This document shows positions 36,998 to 45,900 of a DNA stretch of 64,000 nt, piece after piece. Both the position numbers and the translations under genes were made by a program. The notes beneath the pieces were generated by a model, which saw nothing but the letters and a program-made list of their open reading frames with translations, searched no databases and was not told the DNA's origin. Each line of letters begins with the position of its first letter. The stretch's first letter is position 1. This DNA comes from CAWAPD01 sp963783865. Lineage in GTDB: Bacteria > Actinomycetota > Thermoleophilia > UBA2241. The stretch spans positions 186,001 to 250,000 of the forward strand of contig CAWAPD010000004.1 in assembly GCA_963783865.1 (NCBI GenBank), written 5' to 3'.

Positions 36998-38044
36998 ATC
37001 GGCTTCCTCGACTTCCTGACAGGCTTTGGCGCCCGCGACGTCGCCGTCGACCTGGGCACCGCCAACACCCTCGTGTACGTCCGCGGCCGCGGTATCGTGC
37101 TCTCCGAGCCGTCCGTCGTCGCCATCGACCATCGCAGCGGCGAGGTCCACGCCGTCGGCGCCGAGGCCAAGCGCATGCTGGGCCGCACACCGGGCACGAT
37201 CAGCGCCATCCGTCCGCTCAAGGACGGCGTCATCGCCGACTTCGACGTGACCGAGCAGATGCTCCGCCACTTCATCCGCAAGGTGTCGCAGAACCGCTGG
37301 GCGCACCCCAGGGTCGTCATCTGCGTGCCCTCCGGCGTGACCGGCGTCGAGAAGCGCGCCGTCGAAGAGGCGACCTACTCGGCCGGCGCCAGGTGGACTG
37401 GCCTGATCGAAGAGCCCATGGCCGCCGCCATCGGCGCCGGCCTGCCGGTCGCCGAGCCGACCGGCAACATGATAGTCGACATCGGCGGCGGCACCACGGA
37501 GGTCGCCGTCATCTCGCTGGGCGGCATCGTCGTCAGCCAGTCGATCCGCGTCGGCGGCGACGAGCTCGACGAGGCCGTCATCTCGTACGTGAAGAAGGAG
37601 TACAAGCTCCTGATCGGCAGCCAGACCGCCGAGGAGATCAAGCTCGAGATCGGGTCCGCGCACCCGTTGCCCCAGGAGGAGCAGGCCGAGATCCGCGGCC
37701 GCGACCTCGTGACCGGCTTGCCCAAGACGATCGTGCTCTCGTCCGAAGAGGTGAGAGCGGCGCTCGAGGAGCCGGTGCAGGCGATCATCGACGCGATCAA
37801 GGCGACCCTCGACAAGACGCCGCCCGAGCTGGCCAGCGACATCATGGATCGCGGCATCATGCTCGCCGGCGGCGGCTCGCTGTTGCAGGGGCTGCCAGAG
37901 CGGCTCCGGCAGGAGACGCAGATGCCGGTGCATCTGGCCGAGTCGCCGCTGACCTGCGTGGCGGTGGGCTCGGGAAAGTACCTGGAGGAGTTCGATGCCA
38001 TCGCCAAGAGCAAGCGCAACTCCAGGCCCAAAGGCCGTTACTAG
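36998..38044 (+). CDS. mreB: Rod shape-determining protein MreB, apparent ATC start
   Basis: An actin-like filament protein that positions wall synthesis. The phosphate-1 motif is ARDVAVDLGTANTLVYVRG, phosphate-2 is MIVDIGGGTTEVAVISLGG, and the C-terminal LAGGGSLLQGLPERLRQET is present. The conserved N-terminus GFLDFLTGFGARDVAV is fully encoded, but there is no in-frame ATG, GTG or TTG between the upstream stop (36959) and GTG 37073. That GTG is inside the nucleotide-binding motif. AAAGGAG (36985-36991) lies 6 bases before ATC 36998, in place of the expected ATG, so I give an ATC start (348 residues). mreC follows after 15 bases. Confidence 0.9.
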   Translation: MGFLDFLTGFGARDVAVDLGTANTLVYVRGRGIVLSEPSVVAIDHRSGEVHAVGAEAKRMLGRTPGTISAIRPLKDGVIADFDVTEQMLRHFIRKVSQNRWAHPRVVICVPSGVTGVEKRAVEEATYSAGARWTGLIEEPMAAAIGAGLPVAEPTGNMIVDIGGGTTEVAVISLGGIVVSQSIRVGGDELDEAVISYVKKEYKLLIGSQTAEEIKLEIGSAHPLPQEEQAEIRGRDLVTGLPKTIVLSSEEVRAALEEPVQAIIDAIKATLDKTPPELASDIMDRGIMLAGGGSLLQGLPERLRQETQMPVHLAESPLTCVAVGSGKYLEEFDAIAKSKRNSRPKGRY

Positions 38045-38059
38045 CCGCTTCACCGCATA

Positions 38060-38893
38060 GTGGCCCGCAAGCGCGCTCTCCGGCGGCGTCTCGTCGTCAT
38101 CATCTTGGTCGTGTGCTCGCTCGCGCTGCTGACCGTGTACTTCCGTGAGTCGTCGGGCGGGCCGCTGCACAGCGTGCAGGCGCGCAGCCTGCAGGCGGTG
38201 GCGCCCCTGCAGGGCGGCGCCGCGCGGGTCATCCAGCCGTTCCGCAACGCGTGGAACTGGGCCGGCGGCCTGTTCTCCGCCCACTCGGAGAACAGGCGGC
38301 TGAAGGCCGAGGTGCAGCAGCTGCGCTCCCAGGTCGCCGACACGGTCGCCACGCAACAGCAGAACGACGAGATGAAGGCCTTGCTGAAGCTCAAGCGCGA
38401 GACCGTGTTCCCCAAGGGGGTCACCCTCATCGCGGCGCGCGTGATCGCCCGGTCGCCGACCGCCTGGTACTCGACGGTCACGCTCGACGCGGGCTCGTCC
38501 CAGGGCGTGAGCGTCGGCGACGCCGTGGTCAACGGCGACGGCCTGGTCGGCAGGGTGTCGAGCGTGACGTCGGGAGCCTCGAACGTGACCCTGGTCACCG
38601 ACCAGGAAAGCTACGTCGACTCGGTGACGCTGCCGGGAGGAGCCCAGGGGCTCCTGTCGGGCAGCGTCACCGGCGACCTGGCCCTGCAGTACGTCGATCG
38701 CGGTGAGAAGGTCGAGAAGGGACAGGTCGTCGAGACGTCCGGGCGCATGCAGTCGATCTTCGTGCGCGGCATCCCCATCGGCGTCGTCTCCGCGGTCGGC
38801 CAGCAGGAGGTCGAGCTCTACCAGAGCATCGCCGTCACGCCCTACGTCGACTTCCACACGCTCGACCTGGTGATGGTGGTGACGCAGCCGTGA
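38060..38893 (+). CDS. mreC: Rod shape-determining protein MreC
   Basis: A 277-residue protein: basic N-terminus, one transmembrane helix (LVVIILVVCSLALLTVYF), a coiled coil (SENRRLKAEVQQLRSQVADTVATQQQ) and a two-barrel extracellular domain (VIARSPTAWYSTVTLDAGSSQGV, VTDQESYVDSVTLPGGAQGLLSG). It scaffolds PBP2 and RodA. GTG 38060; overlaps mreD by 4 bases. Confidence 0.93.
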   Translation: MARKRALRRRLVVIILVVCSLALLTVYFRESSGGPLHSVQARSLQAVAPLQGGAARVIQPFRNAWNWAGGLFSAHSENRRLKAEVQQLRSQVADTVATQQQNDEMKALLKLKRETVFPKGVTLIAARVIARSPTAWYSTVTLDAGSSQGVSVGDAVVNGDGLVGRVSSVTSGASNVTLVTDQESYVDSVTLPGGAQGLLSGSVTGDLALQYVDRGEKVEKGQVVETSGRMQSIFVRGIPIGVVSAVGQQEVELYQSIAVTPYVDFHTLDLVMVVTQP

Positions 38894-39453
38894 TGGCGAC
38901 CCCCGTGAGGGCCGTCGACGAGGCGACCGACTGGCGCGGGCTGCTGATCGACGTCGCGCGCCTGGTCGCGGTGCTCCTGGTCGTCCTCGTGCTGCAGACG
39001 GCGATCGCGCCCAACGTCCGCATCCTGGGCGCCAATCCCGACTTCGTGCTCATCGCCGTCGTCAGCGTGGCGCTGCTGCGGGGCGCCGAGGTGGGAGCGA
39101 TCTTCGGGTTCGCGGCCGGCGGCCTGGTGTCGATCGTGCTGTTCGAGCCGGCCGGCATCACGGCGCTGACGCTGACGCTGGTCGGCTACCTGTCGGGCCG
39201 GTTCGCCGAGACGGCCGACCTCTCGTCGGCCGTGGCGCCGGTGTTCACCGTGTTCGTCGCCAGCATCTTCGGGGAGACGATGTATGCCCTGGCCCAGTTC
39301 CTGCTCGGTCGCGAAGCGCCGGCGTGGTACCTCACGACCCACGTCGTCGCCCCGGTCGTCGTCCTGAACACCCTCCTCGCCGCGCCGGTGTACCTCGTGG
39401 CGCGCTGGTTCATGGGGGGTGAGAGACATGCGCGTAGCCAGGAGACCCGATAG
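38890..39453 (+). CDS. mreD: Rod shape-determining protein MreD
   Basis: A 187-residue membrane protein with about five helices (NPDFVLIAVVSVALLRGAEVGAIFGFAAGGLVSIVLF is the family core). It overlaps mreC at the start and PBP2 at the end. Sequence conservation is low, as usual for MreD, but position and topology are convincing. Confidence 0.88.
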   Translation: MMATPVRAVDEATDWRGLLIDVARLVAVLLVVLVLQTAIAPNVRILGANPDFVLIAVVSVALLRGAEVGAIFGFAAGGLVSIVLFEPAGITALTLTLVGYLSGRFAETADLSSAVAPVFTVFVASIFGETMYALAQFLLGREAPAWYLTTHVVAPVVVLNTLLAAPVYLVARWFMGGERHARSQETR

Positions 39454-41416
39454 GCCGACCGGGGAGCGCGGCCGGCCCATCCGGACCGGCCGCGCCGACC
39501 GCCCGGTGATCCAGCCGCCCTCGGTGGCGTTGCGGGTGGTCCTGCTCGCCGGCGTGGCCGTGGCGCTGATCGCGATCATCCTCTTCCGGCTGTGGTTCCT
39601 CGAGATCCTGTCCGGGCAGCAGTACGTGGCGCAGGCCAACGACAACCGGCTGCGTTCGGTCAAGATCCTGGCGCCGCGGGGTGAGATCCTCGACAGTCGC
39701 GGCAAGGTCATGGTCGACAACCGGCCGGGCCTGGCGGTCGGCATCCGGCCGATGGACGTGCCCCCGGGGCAGCTCGCGACGGTCGTCCACCGCTTGGCCC
39801 ATGAGTTGAAGCTTTCTCCCGCCAAGGTGCGGGCCCACCTGGTCGACGAGACCGGGGTGTCGTTCAAGGTGCTGAACGCCCACTCCGGAGCCGGCGGCTT
39901 CGACCTGGTCGTCGTCAAGGAGGACACGAAGAAGCCGGTCGTCGCCTACCTCCTCGAGCACAAGCAGCAGTTCCCCGGCGTCGAGGTGCAGCAGAACTAC
40001 CTGCGCGACTACCCGATGGGCGAGGTCGGCGCCCACTTCCTGGGCCAGCTGGGCGAGATCAACCGCTTGCAGCTCAAACAGCCGGCCTACCGCGGCTACG
40101 CGGCCGGCGACGTCATCGGCCAGTCGGGGGTCGAGGCGACCTACGACAAGTGGCTGCGTGGCGCCGACGGTTCGCTGCGCGTCGAGGTCGACTCGATGGG
40201 CCGCCCGAAGCAGCAGGTGCCGGGCGGCCGCCTGCCCGCCGTGGGCGACAACCTGGTCTTGACGGTCGACTCGAAGGTGCAGGCGGCCGCCCAGAACGCG
40301 ATCGCCTACGGCATCGATCAGGCGCACGCGAACGGCGACTACGCCGCCAGCGCCGGGGCCGCCGTGGTGCTCGACGCCAAGACCGGTGGTGTGGTCGCCA
40401 TGGCCAGCTACCCCTCGTTCGACCCGTCGTGGTTCTCGGGCGGCATCTCGGTGAAGCACTTCAAGAAGCTCAACGACGATCCGACCCACCCGCTGGTCAA
40501 CCGGGCCGACCAGGGACTGTATCCGGTCGGCTCCACCTTCAAGCTGGTCGACTCGATCGCCGCTCTCGAGGAGGGTGTGATCTCACCGGCGACGACGTTC
40601 GACTGCACCGGGACCTACAAGGTGCCGAACACCTACGACAACTCGGTGTTCCACTGCTGGATCTATCCGGGAGCGCACGGGGTCCTCAACCTCACGCAGG
40701 CGTTGACCGTCTCGTGCGACACCTACTTCTACAACATCGGCTACGCCTTCTACTCGCGGCAGGGGGAAGAGCTCGAGGACTGGGCCAAACGGCTCGGTTT
40801 CGGTCACACCACCGGCCTCGACATCCCCGGCGAGGCGGGCGGCCTCGTGCCGACGCCGGAGTGGCGCAAGAAGACCTTCACGACGGCCATCGACAAGCTC
40901 TGGAAGCCGGGCAACTCGATCAACCTGGCGATCGGCCAGGGCGACCTGCAGGCGACGCCGCTGCAGCTCGCCGTCGCCTACGCGACCGTAGCCAACGGCG
41001 GGTACCTGGTGAAGCCGCACTTCGGCGACAAGGTGGTCGACCCGGGCGGCAAGCTCGTGCAGCGGCTGAACCTGGCACCGCCCAGGAAGCTCGACATCGC
41101 GCCGCAGTGGATCGACGTCGTCAAGCAGGGGCTGGTCGACGCCGCCACCAGCCCGCTGGGCACCTCGTATCCGGTCTTCGGCGGCTACCCGGTCAAGGTG
41201 GCCGGCAAGACGGGGACCGCCGAGGTCTACCAGAAGGGCGACTACTCGTGGTACGCGAGCTTCGCGCCGGCGTCGGACCCGAAGTACGTCGTCGTGGTCA
41301 TGATCGAGCAGGGCGGGCACGGCGGCACGGCCGCCGCGCCCGCCGCCCGCATGATCTACGACAGCCTCTTCGACGTCCACGCCGGCTTGGTGCAGGGCAC
41401 GACCCACAGCGACTGA
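39428..41416 (+). CDS. mrdA: Penicillin-binding protein 2 (peptidoglycan transpeptidase)
   Basis: A 662-residue class B PBP of the elongasome. One N-terminal transmembrane helix (VVLLAGVAVALIAIILFRLWFL) is followed by the dimerisation domain (RGEILDSRGKVMVDNRPG). The transpeptidase motifs are STFK (Ser369, Lys372), SCD (VSCDTYFYN) and KTGT (GKTGTAEVY, Lys594). ATG 39428 has a G-rich site; GTG 39419 is an alternative. It overlaps mreD by 26 bases and is one base before rodA. Confidence 0.96.
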   Translation: MRVARRPDRPTGERGRPIRTGRADRPVIQPPSVALRVVLLAGVAVALIAIILFRLWFLEILSGQQYVAQANDNRLRSVKILAPRGEILDSRGKVMVDNRPGLAVGIRPMDVPPGQLATVVHRLAHELKLSPAKVRAHLVDETGVSFKVLNAHSGAGGFDLVVVKEDTKKPVVAYLLEHKQQFPGVEVQQNYLRDYPMGEVGAHFLGQLGEINRLQLKQPAYRGYAAGDVIGQSGVEATYDKWLRGADGSLRVEVDSMGRPKQQVPGGRLPAVGDNLVLTVDSKVQAAAQNAIAYGIDQAHANGDYAASAGAAVVLDAKTGGVVAMASYPSFDPSWFSGGISVKHFKKLNDDPTHPLVNRADQGLYPVGSTFKLVDSIAALEEGVISPATTFDCTGTYKVPNTYDNSVFHCWIYPGAHGVLNLTQALTVSCDTYFYNIGYAFYSRQGEELEDWAKRLGFGHTTGLDIPGEAGGLVPTPEWRKKTFTTAIDKLWKPGNSINLAIGQGDLQATPLQLAVAYATVANGGYLVKPHFGDKVVDPGGKLVQRLNLAPPRKLDIAPQWIDVVKQGLVDAATSPLGTSYPVFGGYPVKVAGKTGTAEVYQKGDYSWYASFAPASDPKYVVVVMIEQGGHGGTAAAPAARMIYDSLFDVHAGLVQGTTHSD

Positions 41417-41417
41417 C

Positions 41418-42533
41418 GTGGATCTTCGCACCTACCTCCGGCACCTCGACTACATCCTGGTCGCCGTGACCCTGGGGCTCGTGGCCTACGGCGCGACGAT
41501 GGTCTACTTCGCCACCCGGCACGACATCGCGGGCGACCCGGTCTACTACGTGCGCAACCAGGCGATCTTCGCCGCCATCGGGCTGGTCGTGTGGTTCGCC
41601 CTGACGCTGGTCGACTACGAGCACGTGCGCTCGTGGCAGTGGGGGATGTACGCCGTCGCCGTCCTCGTCGTCGTGGTGGTCTATGCGTTCCCGACGATCC
41701 GCGGCTCGCACCGCTGGATCCCGCTGCCGCTGTTCAACCTGCAGGCCTCGGAGCTGGCCCTGGTGATGCTCACGCTGACCCTGCCGGCGTTCCTGACCGA
41801 CCGGTTGCAGCAGCTCGGGACCTGGCGCGTGACGATCCTGAGCTTCGTCTACGTCGGCGTGCCGGCGCTGATCGTCTTCGCCCAGCCGGACTTCGGCACG
41901 AGCATGGTGTTCGCGGTGCTGCTGGTGACGGCGCTGCTCTTCTACGGCACGCCATGGACGCACTTCGCCGCGCTCGGCGGGTTCTTCGCCGTGGCGCTCG
42001 TCGCGGTGTTCAAGGTGCTGCCCATGGCCGGCCTGCACCTCGTGAAGTCGTACCAGGTCGACCGCCTGCTGACCTTCCTGCATCCGGCCAACGACCCGCA
42101 GGGCAGCGGCTACAACATCACGCAATCGCTGATCGCCGTCGGGTCGGGGGCGCTGCACGGGCGCGGCAACCTGGCCACGCAGACGACCCTCGACTTCCTG
42201 CCCGAGCACCACACCGACTTCATCTTCGCGGTCATCGGCGAGCGCTACGGGTTCGTGGGCGCGGCCCTGCTGCTCGGCCTCTTCGTGCTGCTCATCTGGC
42301 GCGCCCTGCGCATCGCCACGCTCTCGCGTGACATGATGGGGGCCATGGTGGCGGGCTCGATCGCGGCCATGTTCGTGTTCGAGGTGTTCGTGAACATCGG
42401 CATGACTATTGGTATCATGCCGATCACGGGTATCCCTCTTCCATTCGTGAGCTACGGCGGATCCGCCCTGATCACGAACCTCATGATGATCGGCCTCCTC
42501 GAGGGCATCCACCTTCGCGGCAGGACCGGCTAG
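41418..42533 (+). CDS. rodA: RodA peptidoglycan glycosyltransferase (SEDS family)
   Basis: A 371-residue polytopic SEDS protein that polymerises lipid II with PBP2. Family marks are GSHRWIPLPLFNLQASELA, FAQPDFGTSMVF (the conserved catalytic Asp), GYNITQSLIAVGSGALHGRG, LPEHHTDFIFAVIGERYGFVG and ITGIPLPFVSYGGSALITNL. GTG 41418, immediately after the PBP2 stop. Confidence 0.96.
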   Translation: MDLRTYLRHLDYILVAVTLGLVAYGATMVYFATRHDIAGDPVYYVRNQAIFAAIGLVVWFALTLVDYEHVRSWQWGMYAVAVLVVVVVYAFPTIRGSHRWIPLPLFNLQASELALVMLTLTLPAFLTDRLQQLGTWRVTILSFVYVGVPALIVFAQPDFGTSMVFAVLLVTALLFYGTPWTHFAALGGFFAVALVAVFKVLPMAGLHLVKSYQVDRLLTFLHPANDPQGSGYNITQSLIAVGSGALHGRGNLATQTTLDFLPEHHTDFIFAVIGERYGFVGAALLLGLFVLLIWRALRIATLSRDMMGAMVAGSIAAMFVFEVFVNIGMTIGIMPITGIPLPFVSYGGSALITNLMMIGLLEGIHLRGRTG

Positions 42534-42542
42534 GGGCAGACG

Positions 42543-43481
42543 ATGGCGACGTACAGCGTACGCAAGATCTGGGGGGCGTTGAGCGACGTGCGCAAGCGCG
42601 CCTCGCTCAACGCCCGCATCCTGCTGACCGGCGACCCCGCCGTGGCGAACGAGGTCCGCGAGCTGCTCGTGCGCGACGCGACCCCAGCCGGGGTCGCCGC
42701 CGTCGACGCGCTCGACGTGGCGCAGTTCCCCACGAAGCCGCTGGGGCTCCAAGGCTACTCGGTGGTCGTCTTCCTCGAGGACGGCCTCAGCCCGGCGCGG
42801 CCCGACCTCAAGGCCCAGGTGTCGTTCTGCGAGGCCGTCGGCCTGCGGGTGATCGTCGCCGTCGTGCGTGACACGCCGGCGGTGCCCGTCGATCGCCAGT
42901 ACTGGCTGTCGACCCTGGGCATCGGCCCCAAGCACTTCGTGGTGCACACGCGCGGTGGCGACGCGGCGACCGCGCCGCTGGCGCGGCGCCTGGCCGCGTC
43001 GGTCGGTCATGCCGACGTCGCGCTCGCCGCGGCGCTGCCGGCCGTGCGCCCGGCCGTGCTCGACCACCTGATCGACGCCGCCGCGCGGCAGAACGCCGCC
43101 GTGGGCGTGCTGATCTTCATCCCCGGCGCCGACATGCCGGTGATGACCCTGAACCAGATCAGGATGGTCCTGCACATCGGCGCCGCCCACGGTTACGACC
43201 CCACGCCGCAGCGCGTGCTCGAGATCCTCAGCGTGATCGCGAGCGGGCTCGGCCTGCGGGCGGTCGCGCGCTACGCGATCGAGTTCGTCCCCGGCCTCGG
43301 CTGGGCCCTCAAGGGCGCGGTGGGGTACACGGGCACGCAAGCTATCGGACGATCCGCGGTGCTCTACTTCGAGAGTGGCGCCGCGATGACGCCCGGCCGG
43401 ATGCGCCGGGTGACCGAAAGAGTCGGAAAGATCGGTTCTGTTGGAAAAGGACTCCTGCGACGAGGACCGGGTACCGCGTGA
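42543..43481 (+). CDS. DUF697-like protein of unknown function
   Basis: A 312-residue protein. The first half looks like a Rossmann-type domain without a P-loop (ARILLTGDPAVANEVRELL, GYSVVVFLEDG). The second half contains a DUF697-type segment (MTLNQIRMVLHIGAAHGYDPTPQRVLEILSVIASGLGLRAVARYA, then GLGWALKGAVGYTGTQAIG), found in GTPase-linked membrane proteins. The GTPase itself is missing, so it may be a degenerate or adaptor form. ATG 42543, 9 bases after rodA and overlapping the next gene by 41 bases, so likely in the same transcript. Confidence 0.65.
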   Translation: MATYSVRKIWGALSDVRKRASLNARILLTGDPAVANEVRELLVRDATPAGVAAVDALDVAQFPTKPLGLQGYSVVVFLEDGLSPARPDLKAQVSFCEAVGLRVIVAVVRDTPAVPVDRQYWLSTLGIGPKHFVVHTRGGDAATAPLARRLAASVGHADVALAAALPAVRPAVLDHLIDAAARQNAAVGVLIFIPGADMPVMTLNQIRMVLHIGAAHGYDPTPQRVLEILSVIASGLGLRAVARYAIEFVPGLGWALKGAVGYTGTQAIGRSAVLYFESGAAMTPGRMRRVTERVGKIGSVGKGLLRRGPGTA

Positions 43482-45198
43482 GCTAGACGATCTCCTGGTG
43501 CGGGTCACACGGCCCGGCCGGTACGTGGGCGGCGAGTTCCACAGCCGCCGCAAGCCCGGCGCCGCCCCCCGCATCGTGCTCTCGTACCCCGACGTGTACG
43601 AGATCGGGATCGCCAACCCCGGCCTTCAGATCATCTACGCCGCGATCAACGACGGCACGCCCGCCGCGGCGGAGCGCGCCTACTGCCCGTGGCCCGACAT
43701 GGCGGCGCTGATGCGCGACCGCGGCGTGCCGCTGTGGACGCTCGAGAGCTTCGCGCCGGTGCGGGACGCCGACCTGTGGGGCTTCACGCTGCAGCACGAG
43801 CTCACCTACGCCAACGTCCTCGAGATGCTCGACCTCGCCGGGGTGCCGCTGCACGCGGCCGAGCGGGGCGAAGGCGACCCGATCGTGGCCGGCGGCGGCC
43901 CGTGCACCGCCAACCCGCTGCCGCTGGAGCCGTTCTTCGACGCCTTCTTCGTCGGCGAGGTCGAGGGGAGGGTGGGCGAGCTGGTCGAGGCGCTCGGCGC
44001 GCCCACGCGCGCCGAGCGCCTCGACCAGCTCGCTCGCGTCCCCGGCGTCTGGTCGCCGGGATCGCCCGTCCCCGTTCGTCGGCAGGTGTTCACCGGCTTC
44101 TCGACGTCGTGGCCGGTCGCCGAGCCGCTGGTGCCGCTCCTCGAGGGCGTCCACGACCGGGCCGTGATCGAGGTCATGCGCGGCTGCACGGCCGGCTGCC
44201 GCTTCTGCCAGGCCGGCGTGTGGTATCGCCCGGTGCGCGAGCGGCCGGTCGACGTGGTCGTCGAGGCCGCCGCTCGCGCCCTGCGCAGCACCGGCTGCGA
44301 CGAGGTCTCGCTGATCTCGCTCAGCTCGTGCGACTACTCGGGCGTGGAGGAGGCCGTGCGCCGCATCCGCGAGGCGTTCCCCAAGGTGCGCGTGTCGCTG
44401 CCGTCGCTGCGCGTCGACTCGGCCGCGGTCACCCTGGGCCGTCTGGGCGACGAGCAGCGCGGTTCGATCACCCTGGCTCCCGAGGCCGGCACGCAGCGGC
44501 TGCGCGACGCGATCAACAAGAACGTCGACGAGAACGCCTTCCGCGAGGCCGCGCATGCCGTCTTCGCGAGCGGCTACAGCGGCCTGAAGCTGTACTTCAT
44601 GATCGGGCTGCCCGGCGAGACCGACGAGGACGTGCGGGCGATCGCCACCATGGCCGTCATCGCCCTGCGCGAGGGCAAGGCGGTGGCCCCGGGCAAGGCC
44701 CACGTCTCGGTCTCGGTCTCGTCTTACGTGCCCAAGGCCCATACGCCGTTCGAACGCGAGCGGTTCGCCGGTGAAGAGTCTCTGCGGGCGCGCCAGCAGC
44801 TCCTGCGCTCGGTGATGCCGCGCGCGGTCAAGGTCTCGTTCCACGACGTCGGCAGCTCTCTGGTCGAGGCCACGCTGGCGGCGGGCGGCGCCGCCATGGG
44901 CGGCCTCGTCGAGGCCGCCTGGCGGCGCGGCGCCCGCTTCGACGGCTGGCGTGAGGGCTTCGCTCTGGGGACCTGGAAGGCGGCGGCGGCGGAGCTCGGG
45001 ATCGAGCTTGGGGCCGCCGCCTGGAGCGAGGTCGACGAGCTGCCGTGGGCAGGTATCGACGCCGGCGTGACGCCCGGGTTCCTCGCCGGGGAGCGGGAGG
45101 CGGCCGCGGCCGGCGAGGCGACGGCGGACTGCCGTTTCGGCGCCTGCGCGGACTGCGGCGTGTGCGTGGACGACGTGCGCATGGAGCTGGCCGGATGA
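43441..45198 (+). CDS. B12-binding-type radical SAM protein (TIGR03960 family)
   Basis: A 585-residue protein with the start segment RVTRPGRYVGGEFHSRRK and IVLSYPDVYEIGIANPGLQIIY, typical of TIGR03960. The radical SAM cluster is RGCTAGCRFCQAG (CxxxCxxC). A Cys-rich C-terminal tail (CRFGACADCGVC) is also usual. These proteins are nearly always followed by a TIGR03936/DUF2344 gene and precede rne-rplU; their substrate is not established, though a link to RNA modification has been suggested. The TTG 43441 start is uncertain and overlaps the previous gene by 41 bases. It overlaps the next gene by 4 bases. Confidence 0.88.
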   Translation: MEKDSCDEDRVPRELDDLLVRVTRPGRYVGGEFHSRRKPGAAPRIVLSYPDVYEIGIANPGLQIIYAAINDGTPAAAERAYCPWPDMAALMRDRGVPLWTLESFAPVRDADLWGFTLQHELTYANVLEMLDLAGVPLHAAERGEGDPIVAGGGPCTANPLPLEPFFDAFFVGEVEGRVGELVEALGAPTRAERLDQLARVPGVWSPGSPVPVRRQVFTGFSTSWPVAEPLVPLLEGVHDRAVIEVMRGCTAGCRFCQAGVWYRPVRERPVDVVVEAAARALRSTGCDEVSLISLSSCDYSGVEEAVRRIREAFPKVRVSLPSLRVDSAAVTLGRLGDEQRGSITLAPEAGTQRLRDAINKNVDENAFREAAHAVFASGYSGLKLYFMIGLPGETDEDVRAIATMAVIALREGKAVAPGKAHVSVSVSSYVPKAHTPFERERFAGEESLRARQQLLRSVMPRAVKVSFHDVGSSLVEATLAAGGAAMGGLVEAAWRRGARFDGWREGFALGTWKAAAAELGIELGAAAWSEVDELPWAGIDAGVTPGFLAGEREAAAAGEATADCRFGACADCGVCVDDVRMELAG

Positions 45199-45860
45199 GG
45201 TGGTGGCTGCTGTCGTTCTCGCGCCGCGGCCCGGCCCGCTACATGTCGCACCTCGACACGGCGCGGGCCGTGCAGCGCACGCTCTCGCGCGCCGGGGTCG
45301 AGCTGGCGATGAGCGAGGGCATGCGACCCAAGCCGCGGCTGTCGCTGCCGCTGCCGCTGCCGGTGGGCGCGGCGGGCCTCGACGAGCTGGCGGTCGTCGG
45401 GGTCGAGGACGAGTGGCGGGCCGGCGACCCGGCGACCCTGCGCGCCTTGCGCGCCGCAGGCGCGAGCGGGCTGTGTGTCGAACGTGTGGTCGAAGCAGCG
45501 GAGCGGCCGCGGCCGCACGCGGCCGCGGCCGCCTACGAGTGTGAGCTCCGGGCGCCGGCCCAAGCCGTGCGTGCGCAGCTGGAGTGGTTCGCCGGCGAGC
45601 CGGCGGTCGTGATCGAGCGCCGGTCCCCCAAGGGGGTCAAGGCGCTCGACCTGAAGCAGTACGTGAGCGAGCCGCAGGCGTCGCCCGAGGGCGACGCGAC
45701 GCGGCTCGCGTTCACGCTGCGCTACGCGGCCGAGGGCGCGGCGCGACCGGGCGAGTTCGTGAGGCTGCTCTGCGAGCGCCTCGCGGTCGAGCCGGTCGTG
45801 CGCGACCTGGTGCGGCGGAGCGTGACGTGGCAAGGATCGGCGCCCGCGACGGGCGCCTGA
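45195..45860 (+). CDS. Radical SAM-associated protein (TIGR03936/DUF2344)
   Basis: A 221-residue protein with the family start GPARYMSHLDTARAVQRTLSRAGVELAMSEGMRPKPRLSLPLPLPVG. It is the standard partner of the preceding TIGR03960 enzyme and is coupled to it by an ATGA overlap. A 13-bp stem (45503-45532) made of CGGCCG units and a short hairpin at the 3' end (45839-45857) lie in it. Its molecular role is unknown. Confidence 0.88.
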   Translation: MRWWLLSFSRRGPARYMSHLDTARAVQRTLSRAGVELAMSEGMRPKPRLSLPLPLPVGAAGLDELAVVGVEDEWRAGDPATLRALRAAGASGLCVERVVEAAERPRPHAAAAAYECELRAPAQAVRAQLEWFAGEPAVVIERRSPKGVKALDLKQYVSEPQASPEGDATRLAFTLRYAAEGAARPGEFVRLLCERLAVEPVVRDLVRRSVTWQGSAPATGA

Positions 45861-45900
45861 AGGTTGATGCCGGCGTGGAGCCGGCCGGAAGGAGTGCATC

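Noticed and set aside
45503..45532. CGGCCG-unit palindrome taken as strong evidence of a hairpin-made repeat
   Set aside because: The unit is itself palindromic and repeated, so this stem is weaker evidence than the others; kept in the count only with that caution.
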